Shown here one piece after another: positions 23,110 through 35,406 of a stretch of DNA of 64,000 nt (its first letter is position 1; every line of letters begins with the position of its first letter). Under the pieces are notes generated by a model. It was not told where the DNA came from and did not search any database. It worked only from the letters and a program-made list of their open reading frames with translations. The stretch comes from Maratus speciosus (Eukaryota; Arthropoda; Arachnida; Araneae; Salticidae), in the NCBI GenBank assembly GCA_963932465.1, contig OZ010786.1, positions 534,443,073 to 534,507,072 of the forward strand, read 5' to 3'. Made by a program: the position numbers and the translations under genes.

Positions 23110-25374
23110 TATTCACACAGCAGATAATGTCAGTTTCGCTATATTTATGGCTTTCAGCCTTGATCAATCAGGAGGCTCTCCCGAGCACAGAATGCTAGTT
23201 TAGTTACAATATTTATTTTAAATATAAATCAGAGAAACTTAATATGACATAGCTGAAGTATAGTTTACAACATTTATAAGTGATCTTCCATGAAAAGTTA
23301 ACAACTACATTAAATTACTACACGCGACTGAAAAATTTGACTTAGATATTTACAAGACAATAAAGTGAAATGCAATGTTATTAAAGCAAAGAAATTAGTA
23401 AATATAGATTTAAAACTTACCTTTAGCCCAAAATAGCTTCATTCACTTAAAACGGGAATATCCTAAATAATTATTAAGAAAAACATATTATTAAAAAGCA
23501 CAACAGCAGGAAGGCAACAATGAATATAAAAAAAAACATGGCGGCGAACGGCATCACGTGATAGCCATGAGAGTTGTGATCGGCAGATGGTGCTTCAACA
23601 ACTTCGTCTGAAAATTACAGCATGACTGTAAAATTAGAGTTTCGCACAAAAAAGAACTATTAACGGCACTTTCTGCTGGTTTTTTTTCTTCCGTTTTTTC
23701 TTACTGTGTAGACATGTGAAATAAATGTAACATTTTATTTTTCAATTCCAGCTCTATTATCAATTACATTGATAGAGACACTTATCTGCGCACACATATT
23801 CGCTAATAAATTTGTTTTGACTATGAAGTAAAAAATTCCACATAATGCTACCTTATTTAAAATACAATGAAATATTTTCGATCAATTTTCATTGAACATA
23901 ACACATTAAATTTAATTAACAAATTATGAACATTCGGTTTACTTTCTTTTATTGATTTCCAATATCAAAAGTGAGTCAAAGTTACAAAGCTTTTTTTCTA
24001 GTCATTAAGCATGGTTTTTCAAGTCGTTCAGGTATTTAAATTGATGTCTAACAAAATTTATTTTTTTGTGCAGAAAGAATAACTTTACTCATAATTTCTT
24101 AATGCATTAAAATTAAATAAATAGCTAAGAGAATGCATTCATTTATTGAATACGTATAGGCAAATTACCGTACCTTTATAAAATATAGAATAATATATGA
24201 AACACAATCATTTTTATGAGGCACGATTATGTAAAATAACAATTATAAATCATGTAAATAAATTCAGAACTTTCACACTGATTTTATGCGAAATTTAATT
24301 TACGGTCCCACAGTATCAAACTGATTACATTAATTTCCAGAAGAAGTAAAGGATATTTTTTTCCTTAAAATGAATGCAATAGAATATTCATATAAATTAT
24401 CTGGAGTAGAGTTTAATTTTTGTTTAATTATAAAAATATTGTATATTAGAATCATGATAACAAGTTAACAATCAAAAGAAAATTTTAAATTTTAGCATAT
24501 AATGTAACAAATATAATTTTATTTCTATAACACTAAAACTGAATAATATTTAATATCATGTCCATAACGTATAATATTATTTGTTAATGTACTTGATAGT
24601 AGAATGTATTTTATAAGCGTATGTCTTTTACAAGTGACATTTTAAATTTTAATTATTTAATTTATAAAAGAAAACAATATTCTTCTCTTCTGTTATTGAA
24701 CGACGAGAATATATACAAGCATGTATATTACAGAATATATTTTTTAAACAACAGAATCGAATATTACCAACATTTTTAGTATATTTTGAAGATTGGATTT
24801 TGAATAAATCTATAACTTATTTTCTTATAAAGGCATTTAAGTAATCGGTAGGTTCTTAGATTGTTCATAAACGATATTAAGTTTAACAATCAGCCAATTA
24901 ATGCGAGTTAAGATAATAATTTTATTCAGGTAAAATTGAGAGATGATAACATGTTATAATGTATATTAAAGAAAATTTAACTTGGAGATTCGATGTATTA
25001 AAATATATTTATATCTTTAAGAAAAGAAATATTTGCATGTGCGATATATAAACCTGAATACAGAAAAATTATGCAATTGTGTTTCACTACTCATAGTAAT
25101 GAGTGAATTACAAAGAAAAAAGAAGACAATAATGGACATTCCATCAACGTATTAGAGAAAAAAGTATTGGTTTAATTAAATAAACTGAGGTAATTAGCAT
25201 GCACATTTAGGAATGTACCCTTCTGTATTTGTGTAAGGTTTAACACTCTCATTCACATAAATAAACGAATTCAATGCATCTATGTAAGAATAAAAAAAAG
25301 AAGAAAAAAAGGTAAAGCTAAAAGCACGAAAGGTAAGAAAAGCACTTTTTATTAAACAGTGTTTTATAACATCA
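23110..25374. other. Unassigned AT-rich DNA
   Basis: More than 2 kb with no recognisable gene. A GC-richer patch with CATGGCGGCGAACGGCATCA lies near 23,538, and ATTACAGCATGACTGTAAAA at 23,615 holds a small inverted repeat (TTACAG/CTGTAA). Confidence 0.5.
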
Positions 25375-25840
25375 GTGTTCCAAAATACATAAGAATATTT
25401 TGGACGCACATTATAATTTATTTGAGTTAATTTTGTAATATGTAGAAAATCATACAGATTTGTTATAATATGATATTTCTATTCAGAAGCTTTTGTTATA
25501 CGTATGAAAGTTGCTTCATTTAAAGGTATTATGATGTAATGTCTTTAGACACATCTGTACGACAGTAGTCTTTTTATAAGGCTAACTATTTTTTGAGAGA
25601 CTGTCAGCAGTGTGTCGATCCAAAATACATAAATGTATTTTGAACACACCTTAGGGTTTTATATAAATTTTCTGCATTTTTAAGATATATTAAAAATATA
25701 TTGATTTCCCCAGCTGTAAATTAATATTTCGTTTCAAAAAATGTTTTTGAACATAATAATTATTTTGATTTAAAAACTTTAAAAATGGTGTATTTAGACA
25801 CATTTGTATGCCAGTAGTATCGATATTAAGCTAAATCACA
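25375..25840. repeat. Diverged tandem duplication, ~245 bp
   Basis: TCCAAAATACATAAGAATAT at about 25,379 recurs as TCCAAAATACATAAATGTAT at about 25,619. TTTAGACACATCTGTACGAC with AGTAGT (25,546) recurs as TTTAGACACATTTGTATGCC with AGTAGT (25,795). Sequence between the landmarks is poorly conserved. Confidence 0.55.
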
Positions 25841-26536
25841 GATGTTAAAAACACAAGCTATAATAGAAGTCCTTACGGTTTCGAAAACGGCTTTAATAAT
25901 TTTCTCGAAGTTAGGCTCTTTGATTGATTCTTGCAGTAGAAAAACATCTAACAACTTCCTTCCTAAAAAATCAAGCAATTTTTTTTCGTTGCCAACATCG
26001 CTATTGATTGATACCATAAATTCGTTTATTGTTATTTAGCTACAAGATTAATATGGTGAAATAATAAGTATTTCACTTAAAGCAAAAGTTCTTCAAACGA
26101 AATAAATTTATATTTCCTTAAAAATTTGAGAGCGGTTCTTTATAATATTAAAAAGGCGTAGATTAGCATGTATTGTTTGACAGTGTAAGAGATATTACTA
26201 CAGCGAGGAAAATCCAGTCAGCCTAATGTTTTCTCCGGAATGTTCCCCGCCACGCTGGGACGCAGTGTCGAGACACCCAAGCTTAAAACAATGCTTAATC
26301 AACCAAGAATATAAGCACACTATAATCTTAGCAGTACGGTAAATTAGCAGCTGAAAACCAAGACAATTTTTTGAAAAAGAAAATCCCATTGTTGCCGAAA
26401 TTGCTCATGTTTGCGACGAACTATAGACTCGGGTGTCAATTATCGATTAGGGATCATTTCGATTTTCCTAAAATATAGAGACTAGCTGTCAGGATACATC
26501 TGACATAATTGCATTCACATAAAAAAGTTTATTTTT
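25841..26536. other. Unassigned DNA
   Basis: No gene recognised. Two short frames overlap on opposite strands at 25,826-26,039 without family resemblance. A GC-richer patch at 26,230-26,275 is not classified. Confidence 0.45.
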
Positions 26537-27938
26537 AGGTGCGTTCGTAATTATATAAATACGTAGCACCTACAGTCGTCGTTCAGTCCGTCCGTCTGTC
26601 CGTCTGTCCGCATGTAACAGAGCAAAAACTACCCAACCGAATGGTCTGAAATTTCAAATATATGATTGTTGCAAAATTTTGTCGAGCCATTTCAAATTTT
26701 ATGAAAATCGGATGTATAGATTAATTACAGGGACAGTCAAAAGTTTTTCTTTACATTACGGCCAATGGGAAAAATTATTGCAAGTGGATTTTAATGATAT
26801 TAGAGCCTTCCGAATGATCTGAAATTTTAAAGATATAACTGTTGCAAAATTTTGTCGAGCCCTTTCAAATTTTAGGAAAATTGGATGTATAGTTTAATTA
26901 CAGGGACAGTCAAAAGTTTTTCTTTACATTACGGCCAATGGGAAAAATTATTGCAAGTGCATTTTAATGATATTACAGCCTTCCGAATGGTCTGAAATTT
27001 TAAAGATATAATTGTTGCAAAATTTTGTTGAGCTATTTCAAATTTTAGGAATATCGGATGTATAGTTTAATTACAGGGACAGTCAAAAGTTTTTCTTTAC
27101 ATTACGGCCAATGGAAAAAATTATTGCAAGTGCATTTTAATGATATTACAGCCTTTCGAATGGTCTGAAATTTTAAAGATATAATTGTTGCAAAATTTTG
27201 TTGAGCTATTTCAAATTTTAGGAAAATCGGATGTATAGTTTAATTACAGGGACAGTCAAAAGTTTTTCTTTACATTACGGCCAATGGGAAAAATTATTGC
27301 AAGTGCATTTTAATGATATTACAGCCTTCCGAATGGTCTGAAATTTTAAAGATATAATTGTTGCAAAATTTTGTTGAGCTATTTCAAATTTTAGGAAAAT
27401 CGGATGTATAGTTTAATTACAGGGACAGTCAAAAGTTTTTCTTTACATTACGGCCAATGGGAAAAATTATTGCAAGGGGATTTTAATGATATTAGAGCCT
27501 TCCGAATGATCTGAAATTTTAAAGATATAACTGTTGCAAAATTTTGTCGAGCCCTTTCAAATTTTAGGAAAATCGGATGTATAGTTTAATTACAGTCACA
27601 GTCAAAAGTTTTTCTTTACATTACGGCCAATGGGAAAAATTATTGCAAGTGCATTTTAATGATATTACAGCCTTCCGAATGGTCTGAAATTTTAAAGATA
27701 TAATTGTTTCAAAATTTTGTTGAGCTATTTCAAATTTTAGGAAAATCGGAATTATAGTTTAATTACAGGGACAGTCAAAAGTGTCCCGTTACATTACGGG
27801 GAATGGGAAAAAAAATATTGGAAGTGCATTTTAATGATGTATCAGACTATGCGCTTTATGAAGTGCAAAAAATTATACATTCAGTACAATATGGGGTGAA
27901 AAAATAATTATAAAACTAGTTATAGTACGAACGCACCT
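26537..27938. mobile_element. TIR element carrying a 173-bp satellite
   Basis: The left end AGGTGCGTTCGTA (26,537-26,549) is repeated exactly in reverse complement at 27,926-27,938. Between them lies a short unique part with GTCCGTCCGTCTGTCCGTC and then the 173-bp tandem array. No matching duplication is visible outside the ends, so the border assignment rests on the inverted 13-mer alone. A related end fragment (AAACTAGTTATAGTACGAA) occurs at about 40,938. Confidence 0.6.
26640..27850. repeat. Tandem array, 173-bp unit, about 7 copies
   Basis: The landmark GGACAGTCAAAAG (TCACAG in one unit) starts at 26,731, 26,904, 27,077, 27,250, 27,423, 27,596 and 27,769, exactly 173 bp apart each time. 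Units share TTTACATTACGGCCAATGGG, TTTTAATGATATTA and TTTCAAATTTTAGGAAAATC. Unit length is constant and differences are nearly all substitutions. Two subtypes can be told by GAGCCCTTTC versus GAGCTATTTC. 173 is not divisible by three and no long frame exists. Confidence 0.95.
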
Positions 27939-28148
27939 CATTTGCCACGTTTGACGAGCAATTTCCAACTTGTTTAAAATGATAATCAAAATTGTCTTCA
28001 ATATTCAAAGGGCACTTCTTCAGTATCCCGTCGACACAGGAATGGAAGCACTGCGGCCCAAATGACTGATTTTAAGCGGTAAATTTTAATAGTAATTTTG
28101 ATTTATTAAATGTCAGAAATTTTTTCATGTACTACAGCGAGAAATCCT

Positions 28149-29368
28149 TCTATATATAAAAAAAAGTTTTGATTTGGAAATGGACCAATGAACATCTGCG
28201 TAGATATTCCGGGTTGATCCGCATCCAATTTGAATGATTAAGCATGGCCTTTCATCGTTAATATTAAGAAAACTGTTGCATACAAAAATATGAAAATCGG
28301 TGGTATTATAGAAAAATGTTTGATAAACACGCTGATGCAGACAGTTTTCAAATCGAAGAATTATTTTAAGAGATATTTAATGCTAAAGTTGGACAAAGTC
28401 GTTCCATTAAAAAAGTTTTATTTGAGCAAAAACTATGCATGAGAATTTTATCAATTTTAGGTCATTTTATACGTTATAAGTTCACAATGCGCAGATTGCA
28501 TTTATTTTTCTTATTTGACGCATTTTTTGAGGTTTTATTTCTATTTTTAATTCAAATTTTCAGCATTTCGAGAGATGTTTTTTACAAATTTTAAAAAATG
28601 TCATTAATTTAAACTGTTGCCAATTGTATAAACAGCGAAACAAATTATCATATCAAATATTTCTTAAAATTAAAAATTTATTTACACGTGACTATTAAAA
28701 ACAGAAAAAAAAACTTTAAAATTAGAATTAAATGATTACATGTTAAAAGCAGGACAATTACGTCATAAGAACCATATTTACACTTGAATTTTACGTCATA
28801 TTTAAAATGCCCCCAAAATATGGTAAAACAATTTAAATTGAAAAATATATTTGCGCGAGATATTTTGAGATAATCTTTTCAACTATTATCGTGAATTTGA
28901 AGACAGCGCAAATAATATTTCCTTCTAACAACAAAAGTATTTTTACGTGAATATTAATAAGAGAAATAAAAGTTTGGTGTAAATTACGTCAGATTTGAAA
29001 CGATACATTTAAAATGAATTATTTAAAAGAACTATCTTATAGCGCTGCTAAAAAATACCGGGAGACAATGACACTGTTTACTTAATTCATTTTACATAAG
29101 CTTATTTTCCAATAACTAATGTGTTTAATTAAATACGAAAACAGTCATTGTATCTCTTAACAGCAACAGATTTGGTTTTAAAAATCCCTAATCCAAGAAA
29201 AACGAATGGAAACCAGTTTACAGAGAGATCGCTACTGTTTTTTTTTTTTAAATTTTAATTCAATATTTTTAAAGCCGATCAAATGCGTGCAATTAGCGTG
29301 CTCTTTGGATTTTGGTGTGCCTGAACGGGGGTTGGCGAGCGTAGCTCGTAGGGGGCAGAGCCCCCTAG
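28149..29368 (+). mobile_element. Helitron-like non-autonomous element
   Basis: The 3' end is distinctive: GGCGAGCGTAGCTCG forms one small hairpin, GGGGGC-AGA-GCCCCC a second, and CTAG followed by T ends the element (29,365-29,369). This matches Helitron or Helentron 3' ends (hairpin then CTRR, insertion before T). The proposed 5' end TCTATATATAAAA at 28,149 fits the TC start but is preceded by T rather than the expected A, so that border is weaker. No Rep/helicase is encoded. Confidence 0.6.
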
Positions 29369-29369
29369 T

Positions 29370-31055
29370 ATTATTACAATTTAGTGGTACCAATCGGCCA
29401 TTTATGGCGCAATCCTTGCATTCCTGCGTAGATAACTATCGATAAAAAAAACCCTCACTAAACTGCAGTTTTTAGCGCCAAATACATTGTCGTGACTTCA
29501 AATTCATTTGGCGTCAGATGCGTTGCACATGTTTGTTCTATTACCAAGGGATTTTAATTAAACGTTTATCTATATTCTTAACGATGTTTTACTTACTTAT
29601 TGGTTATTTCGTTAATTAAATCAACAATTACGTTTTCAAATGGCGACGCCATAAAATTAAAAAAAAAAATATTGAAATATATCCCGATGCATATTTGCAT
29701 CTGATATCACAAAAATTCACAGCCAGAGTTAAAATAAATGTAAATTAATAAATATCCAAGAATATTTTATTATCTTTTTATTAATATATATTGAATTTTT
29801 TTTCTATTAAAGTCACTTATCGTAGACACTTTAGTGAGTGTCGCTTTTACTTATTTCTTGTATTGTTTTTTAGATAACAATGACAACATCCTCCATTTTT
29901 TTTATTCTGCGTAAAAGCCTGGAGAATGTTTTTCGGATAGTTTTTTTATGGATAATTGCGATGTGCCATACAAAGTTTTATTTATTTATTTGTTGGTTTT
30001 TCTTTTACCTGCGCAAAGCTGTGTTAAGTTATTCAACAAACAAACAAGTTAGTACTTATCTACTGCAGAAATATGCGGCAAATTAAGGACTGTTTCCTGA
30101 GTAACTGTAATGTTGTTACACATAAAAATTTAATTCGTCTAAAAGTCTTATACATAATGCATTTTAGAAATTTTGTACGGCATCAGTGCTTATATTTATA
30201 TTAAGTTAAATTTTATTTTACAGAACCTCGTTACATGCAAAATAACCTCATTTCTTAAGAGATATTATTCGCCTTTTTCTTATCTAATCTTTAGAAATGT
30301 CGGTTAAATATCACGTAGCACATTACAAAACTATATTTTGGTCACGGACATTCCTTCTTTTATTTCTGAGTTTTCAATAATATGTACTTACGTAAGTTTT
30401 TTTTATATATTTTTTCTCATTATTTATAACAGACATACAAAGAAACTATTGAAACTTCAGACATTAAAATCATGGCATTATTTTATTAACAGAATATTAT
30501 TTTCGGCCTGTGAAAATTAAACGTTTATAGTTCACATTAAAATCGCTATTGAATAAAAAAAATCAATATTTGTTCAATTTTATTTATTTATGGATAATAT
30601 TTTTAAATGTAAATTACAATCATATTTTAAATAATATAGGCTTTATTTGTTGAATTTTTATATATTTATTTAACACATATTAAAATATTATTTTTTAGGA
30701 ACTACATTACCAATTCCTACCTTGTTTTAACCTATACATAATAAAGTATTTATACGTGCCCATTCCAACATTCGAGAATTTAATTATACATGTATATATA
30801 TATATATATATATTTGCAAAAATTAGCCATCAAATATCTAAAATCGCGATAAAATTTTATTTTAAAGTAATGTATTCTCTGTTTAAAAAAAAATCCAATT
30901 TACAAATCTCAAGCATTCAATACACAGTTATTTACATTGGAGAATTTACAAAATATCTTGCGATAGCGATAAAATGTACCTAGGACAAACGAAGTAACAT
31001 CACAGCAGGTCTGATTGAGGAGTTGAGTTGGGTTGATTTTTGACAGCCGATTATC
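29370..31055. other. Unassigned AT-rich DNA
   Basis: No gene recognised. A (TA)n microsatellite lies at about 30,793-30,812. Short frames (29,880-30,086 and others) have no family resemblance. Confidence 0.5.
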
Positions 31056-31059
31056 TATT

Positions 31060-31275
31060 CGAGGATATAGGACATATGGGAAGTGCCCCCCCCCCCCCTG
31101 GGGGTCTTTATAAGTGAACCTAATCCGCATTTACGAATGGAAATCCAAGGTTCGAAGAAAACTATGAAAACTCCGAACGATTAGGCCGACGGGCGCGATT
31201 GGGATCGAACCCAGTACCGTCCGTCTACCAGTTTCGAGAGCAGAATCTCTAGGCCACTGGTGGGGGCGTCCGTTT
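31060..31275 (-). mobile_element. tRNA-derived SINE (minus strand)
   Basis: Read on the minus strand from about 31,275, CACCAGTGGCCTAGAGATTC resembles a pol III A box and GGGTTCGATCCC (31,201-31,212) is a good B box. The spacing suits a tRNA-like head. A body of about 130 bp follows, and near its end lies a run of about 13 C in the plus sense (31,087-31,099). Borders are approximate and no duplication was found. Cloverleaf pairing is incomplete, so it is not a functional tRNA gene. Confidence 0.6.
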
Positions 31276-31549
31276 GAGGAAGTCTAAAACTAATGTTAAA
31301 AATTGTGACATTAAATACTCCGCTATTGTTATCCACTATTTGTCTAACAATTAAAATTCTAAAATTTCTGAAGATTTAATAATTCAGAAATGATCATCCA
31401 TTTACGTTCTAGATTTTTTTAAGCTTATCGTATATGAAATAATTATAACAGCTTGGTTAATGATATATCCAGTTCGTCTAATTTTTCTGAAATTCGACAT
31501 TTCTTTAAGTCACATTATTTCCTTTTCCCACTTCTTCTTTCTTCTTAGA

Positions 31550-31625
31550 CACTACCATAATGGCTAAGGGCTTTTCATTCTTCTCCGCGTTTGCGCGGGA
31601 GCGATCGACTCCGCTGTTGTTTTTC
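31550..31625 (+). other. Possible further tRNA-like SINE head
   Basis: TGGCTAAGGGC near 31,561 and GAGCGATCGACTCC near 31,600 resemble A and B boxes at suitable spacing in a GC-richer patch. No body, tail or duplication was recognised. Confidence 0.3.
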
Positions 31626-32424
31626 AACTTTCACCGCCATGTCATTGACCGCAAACTGTGACGTGCGTCTGTTTCGATTGCATATTTTTATGTCTTAAAC
31701 TTTAATTTGTTAAACTTTGCAGTGACAATGGAGCTCTAGAAGCTCAGAAGGAGCTGTATGCACATTTTTACATTTGTGCTATTTATCATTGTCCGTGTTT
31801 TTCTTAATATATCGGTACAAATGTCAATCCTCCCATTTGAAGTACATTAGTCAATGCATATTATTTATTAACTTTTAATATAAAGGATATGTTCATGTAT
31901 TCAAACTATATAATTAATAATTATTAATGGACGAATAGATTTGTTAATAGAACAACAAAATCCCATTTTGGTTATGAGAAAAAAGTGCATACTTTGTAAC
32001 ATATATTTACTTAGAGAATAATTAGTGAGCAAAACGAAGTATCCGCACATACTTCGCTTGAGGAATGCCATAATATTAAATAAAATAAATTTTTTCATTG
32101 CCAAATTATTTCTGAAAATAAATGGTTATGTCACAAACATGCAGTACGTGTCAAATGTGCACTAGAACGTAGAATATAGAAATTTAGAATATACATCACG
32201 ATTTTCATATGTATTCGCCACATTACGCGGACTGCAATTTATTGAAATAAAACTTTCATAATATATGTGCTATGAAACACAACATATATCACTAAAAATA
32301 TATAAAAATAAATAATTCTAACGTGAGGGGAAAAATTTGAGATTCCCTTGTAACTGAATAACGTACTCATTAATGTAGAAGGTGAAATGCACATTATCGT
32401 ATTTTCTTTATTTTTAACGTTTCC
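31626..32424. other. Unassigned DNA
   Basis: Nothing recognised up to the next SINE. The minus-strand frame at 31,901-32,104 has no family resemblance. Confidence 0.45.
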
Positions 32425-32437
32425 TTTTTTGTATCTG

Positions 32438-32732
32438 AAGCCCAGTGGTGTAGTGGTCAGGGCATCTGACTGCCGCACCGCAGGTCGAGAGTTCGACTCC
32501 CGACTGGGCAAGGTTCACTCAGCCCTTCATCCCTTTGGGGTCGATAAAATGAGTATCAAGCTTGCTTGGGAACTAAACACCGAGGGTCTCGCGTTAGGCT
32601 GACCACCTGGCCGGGACGCATGCTGTATAGCACCTCGGTGCCCAGGTTCAAGAAAACAGAGATGGGCACTGTCGGCCCAGATCCTTCATGGATTGTATAG
32701 CCACAGAGTTTAGTAGTTTAGTTTTTTTTTTT
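32438..32732 (+). mobile_element. tRNA-derived SINE with 13-bp duplication
   Basis: The head starts GCCCAGTGGTGTAGTGGTCA and closes ATTC-less with ACTGGGC at about 32,510, the two ends pairing as an acceptor stem. GAGTTCGACTCC is the B box. The body contains CCCTTTGGGGTCGATAAAAT, which resembles the conserved central domain known from invertebrate SINEs (GGGGTCGATAAAATAAGTA), and then GCGTTAGGCTGACCACCTGG. The tail is a T run of about 17. TTTTTTGTATCTG occurs before the head (32,425-32,437) and after the tail (32,733-32,745), a clean target duplication. The anticodon arm pairs poorly, so it is a SINE and not a tRNA gene. Confidence 0.88.
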
Positions 32733-32745
32733 TTTTTTGTATCTG

Positions 32746-33647
32746 GCGTATGATAAGCACAAGTATTTTTAAGAAATTCGCTTGTAACGAAAGTGGACCA
32801 TTATACTCCGGAATACATGGTATGTTTGTAAAGTGTCGACCTTCCTGTTTTCTCGAATAACTGCATTTTAACATAAAAGTTGTACGTAAAGCTACTAGTA
32901 CTATATTTAATAAAGGGTTATTTAAATGTTGATTTAATATTAATGTACGTTATTTTAAAATACTACAATAAACTCATTTTGAAACATTCACTCATCCGAA
33001 CGGAAAATGGACTGACAGAAATCTCAAAAATTTCCATTTTATTAAATTACAAATGCTTTATGTGAGTCCCTCTAGTTAAACGGACAATGTACAGACAATA
33101 GTCAAGTTCGTACCCAGCTCTTTTAAGAAGGTCTAATGTTATTAAGTTCACAGCAGTACATATGAGTGTTTAAGGTCGTCCAAGTTGAATGGTAGCGGTA
33201 GGACATACACGTTGTATTTCACAAAAAGAACAACAAACTAATAGCTACATGGTATGGTGGTAACAAAGATACAAAAAAGTCACGTGATTTCAAAAATAGG
33301 CTGCTTATCTTGAGTGACGCAGTTTCAGCCAAAATAAAACCGTAAAATACCGCCATATTATATATACAGCTAACTCTAGAACAAAGAAAACGCGAAAAGC
33401 CGACATTCAATATCTCAGCAAATATAACATGCATCGTTCAGATTATAAAAAAGCATTCTTATATCTGCTGTCTAATCTTATCGTGAATTTATATATTTAT
33501 ACAATATACAAATATAATACTTAATATACTTAATACTAGCAATATCAAAAAAAGTAACACCCAGAAACAGCACACAATTTATTTCATTGCACACAAATAT
33601 TTAACAATATATTTATTTATTAAATCGCCTCGTTTAAAATATGTTTA
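32746..33647. other. Unassigned AT-rich DNA
   Basis: No gene recognised. Small frames at 32,880-33,065 and 33,219-33,434 lack family resemblance. Confidence 0.45.
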
Positions 33648-33918
33648 TTTACACCCTCTAAGGGTTTGGGGCGTATTATTCCGTTCACTAAGCTTGAGGT
33701 TTCACAGCAATACAAGCAATATTTAAGATAGTATAATTCTATAGATTTAATGAATTTTAAATACATAGCAGAATGATTAATACTCTCAAGGATTACATTC
33801 ATATTTGTAATTGAGTTTTTTTATAATGTTGAAAGAATCATATTTTCTTAGCATTTAAAACAAAATGCAAAGAAAACAACATTACAATTTTACCCTTTTG
33901 CAAGACGCTCAGAGGGCT
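33648..33918 (+). repeat. Dispersed repeat B, copy 1
   Basis: About 270 bp match 52,518-52,785 in reverse complement. Landmarks are ACACCCTCTAAG, CCGTTCACTAAGCTTGAGGT, TTCATATTTGTAATTGAGTT, AGAATCATATTTTCTTAGCA and TACCCTTTTGCAAGACGCT. Conservation looks high for 19 kb apart. No coding potential beyond a short shared frame. Confidence 0.8.
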
Positions 33919-34329
33919 AAAAAATAGATAACTCTGGCAGCGATTATAGACAAACAGACATATATATACATGCATTTTTTCGGAATTTAAAATATAGCAA
34001 ATAACAAGAATTTTAATTTAATCTGAGTGATACATCATATTAACTATACCTTTCTCAAAGGTTACGTAATTAAATAAATTAGGAACTTAAGTTGCAATCC
34101 AGTGACATTTCCCTATACACGATAAAGGTCACACGAGAGCTCCGTCTAATCTCTTTAAATCGACTTAACATGACAGACTGTAACAGATTAGGAATTCCAA
34201 AATGGTTAGAGTAGTGTATTCTTGTTAAGCTTGTAAGTTGAATGGAGCTTCAAATTACTTACAAGTTACAAAACTAACGATTTACTTAAATTTAAACTTT
34301 ATAAATTATATGTAGTTGACATTGTTATT

Positions 34330-34580
34330 AAATTAGTAATGGAAGTTTAATTTCAGATATTTACTACTGATATAACTTATAAGAAGTCTGTATTAAATAT
34401 CTTCATATCAAAATAATAAATTCAAACTTTGCATATGTACAAATTATCTTTCTGTGTAAATTGAATCATTTACTTCATAAGTTTGAATATATTTTCATCA
34501 AAAGTGTAATTTTCAAAACAAAAGAAAACTGTCTCTAATCATTATTTTATGCATCTATTTTAAATGTTAAATGCGATTTA
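34330..34580 (+). repeat. Diverged direct repeat C, copy 1
   Basis: Similar in order and sense to 40,140-40,390: ATTAGTAATGGAA, AACTTATAA, AATAATAAATTCAAACTTTG, TTTTCATCAAA and ATTTTATG are shared. The two copies bracket the Tigger nest, but are much older than it by their divergence. Confidence 0.55.
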
Positions 34581-35406
34581 ATGATTTCATTTTAGGTAAA
34601 TTTTATAAAAAACACTATCTATTACATTCTCCCCCATGTTGAAATGTCTGAAAAGTTTTTTTGAAAATTTAGGAAAAAAAAATTCAGAACTTCGTCGATT
34701 CTTCAGACATCAAATGCACTTAAATTTATTATAATTTTTTTTAAATACTATCTACAGTTTTTATTTATTTTTTTTTTTTATTGACAAGATTTTAAAAGGA
34801 CCTCTTACCGCAAAAAAATAATAAAAACAAAAAAAAAAAAGGAAGCATTTGAAAAGGAAAAAAAAAACCACAACTTCGTCAATTCATAATATATCTAATC
34901 GAATTAAATTCGTTATACATCTTCTTAATATTATCTAAAATTTTTATATTGACAAGTTTTTGATAGGAGCTTACAACAAAAACAAATTAAACAAAAATAG
35001 GGGTTGAAGGGAAAAATTATTGTATTAAGTTTATACACAAATCCAAACTACTTATTTTCTGATTCATTTAAAAAAATAACGTTGGCTCTCAAACGCATCC
35101 AATTGGTATGTTCTATTATTCAGAAAATATATAATTTACCGTATTGGTCAATTTTTTGATAAAGGCAGAATATATTTTTCAAAATGCTGTCAAAATTAGC
35201 CTTTTGAACCGAATTTGCGAAAGTGCTGAAACGAAAAAAAAAAATAGTTTGTAAATCAAGTTCTAATTAATTGTACGAAAAATGAAAGCACAGGTCGTTT
35301 ATAAATCTATTCAAAAAATAGCGTCAGCACATTTAATTTTTTACTTTAATAAATGGGTAGTCCAAAATGTGTTAGAATTTTTTTTATTCTGGAGCGTGGA
35401 AAAATA
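34581..35406. other. Unassigned AT-rich DNA with weak internal repetition
   Basis: AACTTCGTCGATTC (34,687) and AACTTCGTCAATTC (34,872) start two loosely similar stretches that both continue into TATTGACAAG. Long A and T runs are frequent. No gene. Confidence 0.45.

Noticed and set aside
25826..26039. Overlapping opposite-strand frames of 63 and 65 residues
   Set aside because: Mirror-image frames without known motif; not supportable as genes.
32438..32512. Functional tRNA gene
   Set aside because: Acceptor-like ends pair and the B box is good, but the anticodon arm and T stem pair poorly, and the sequence continues into a SINE body, tail and target duplication.
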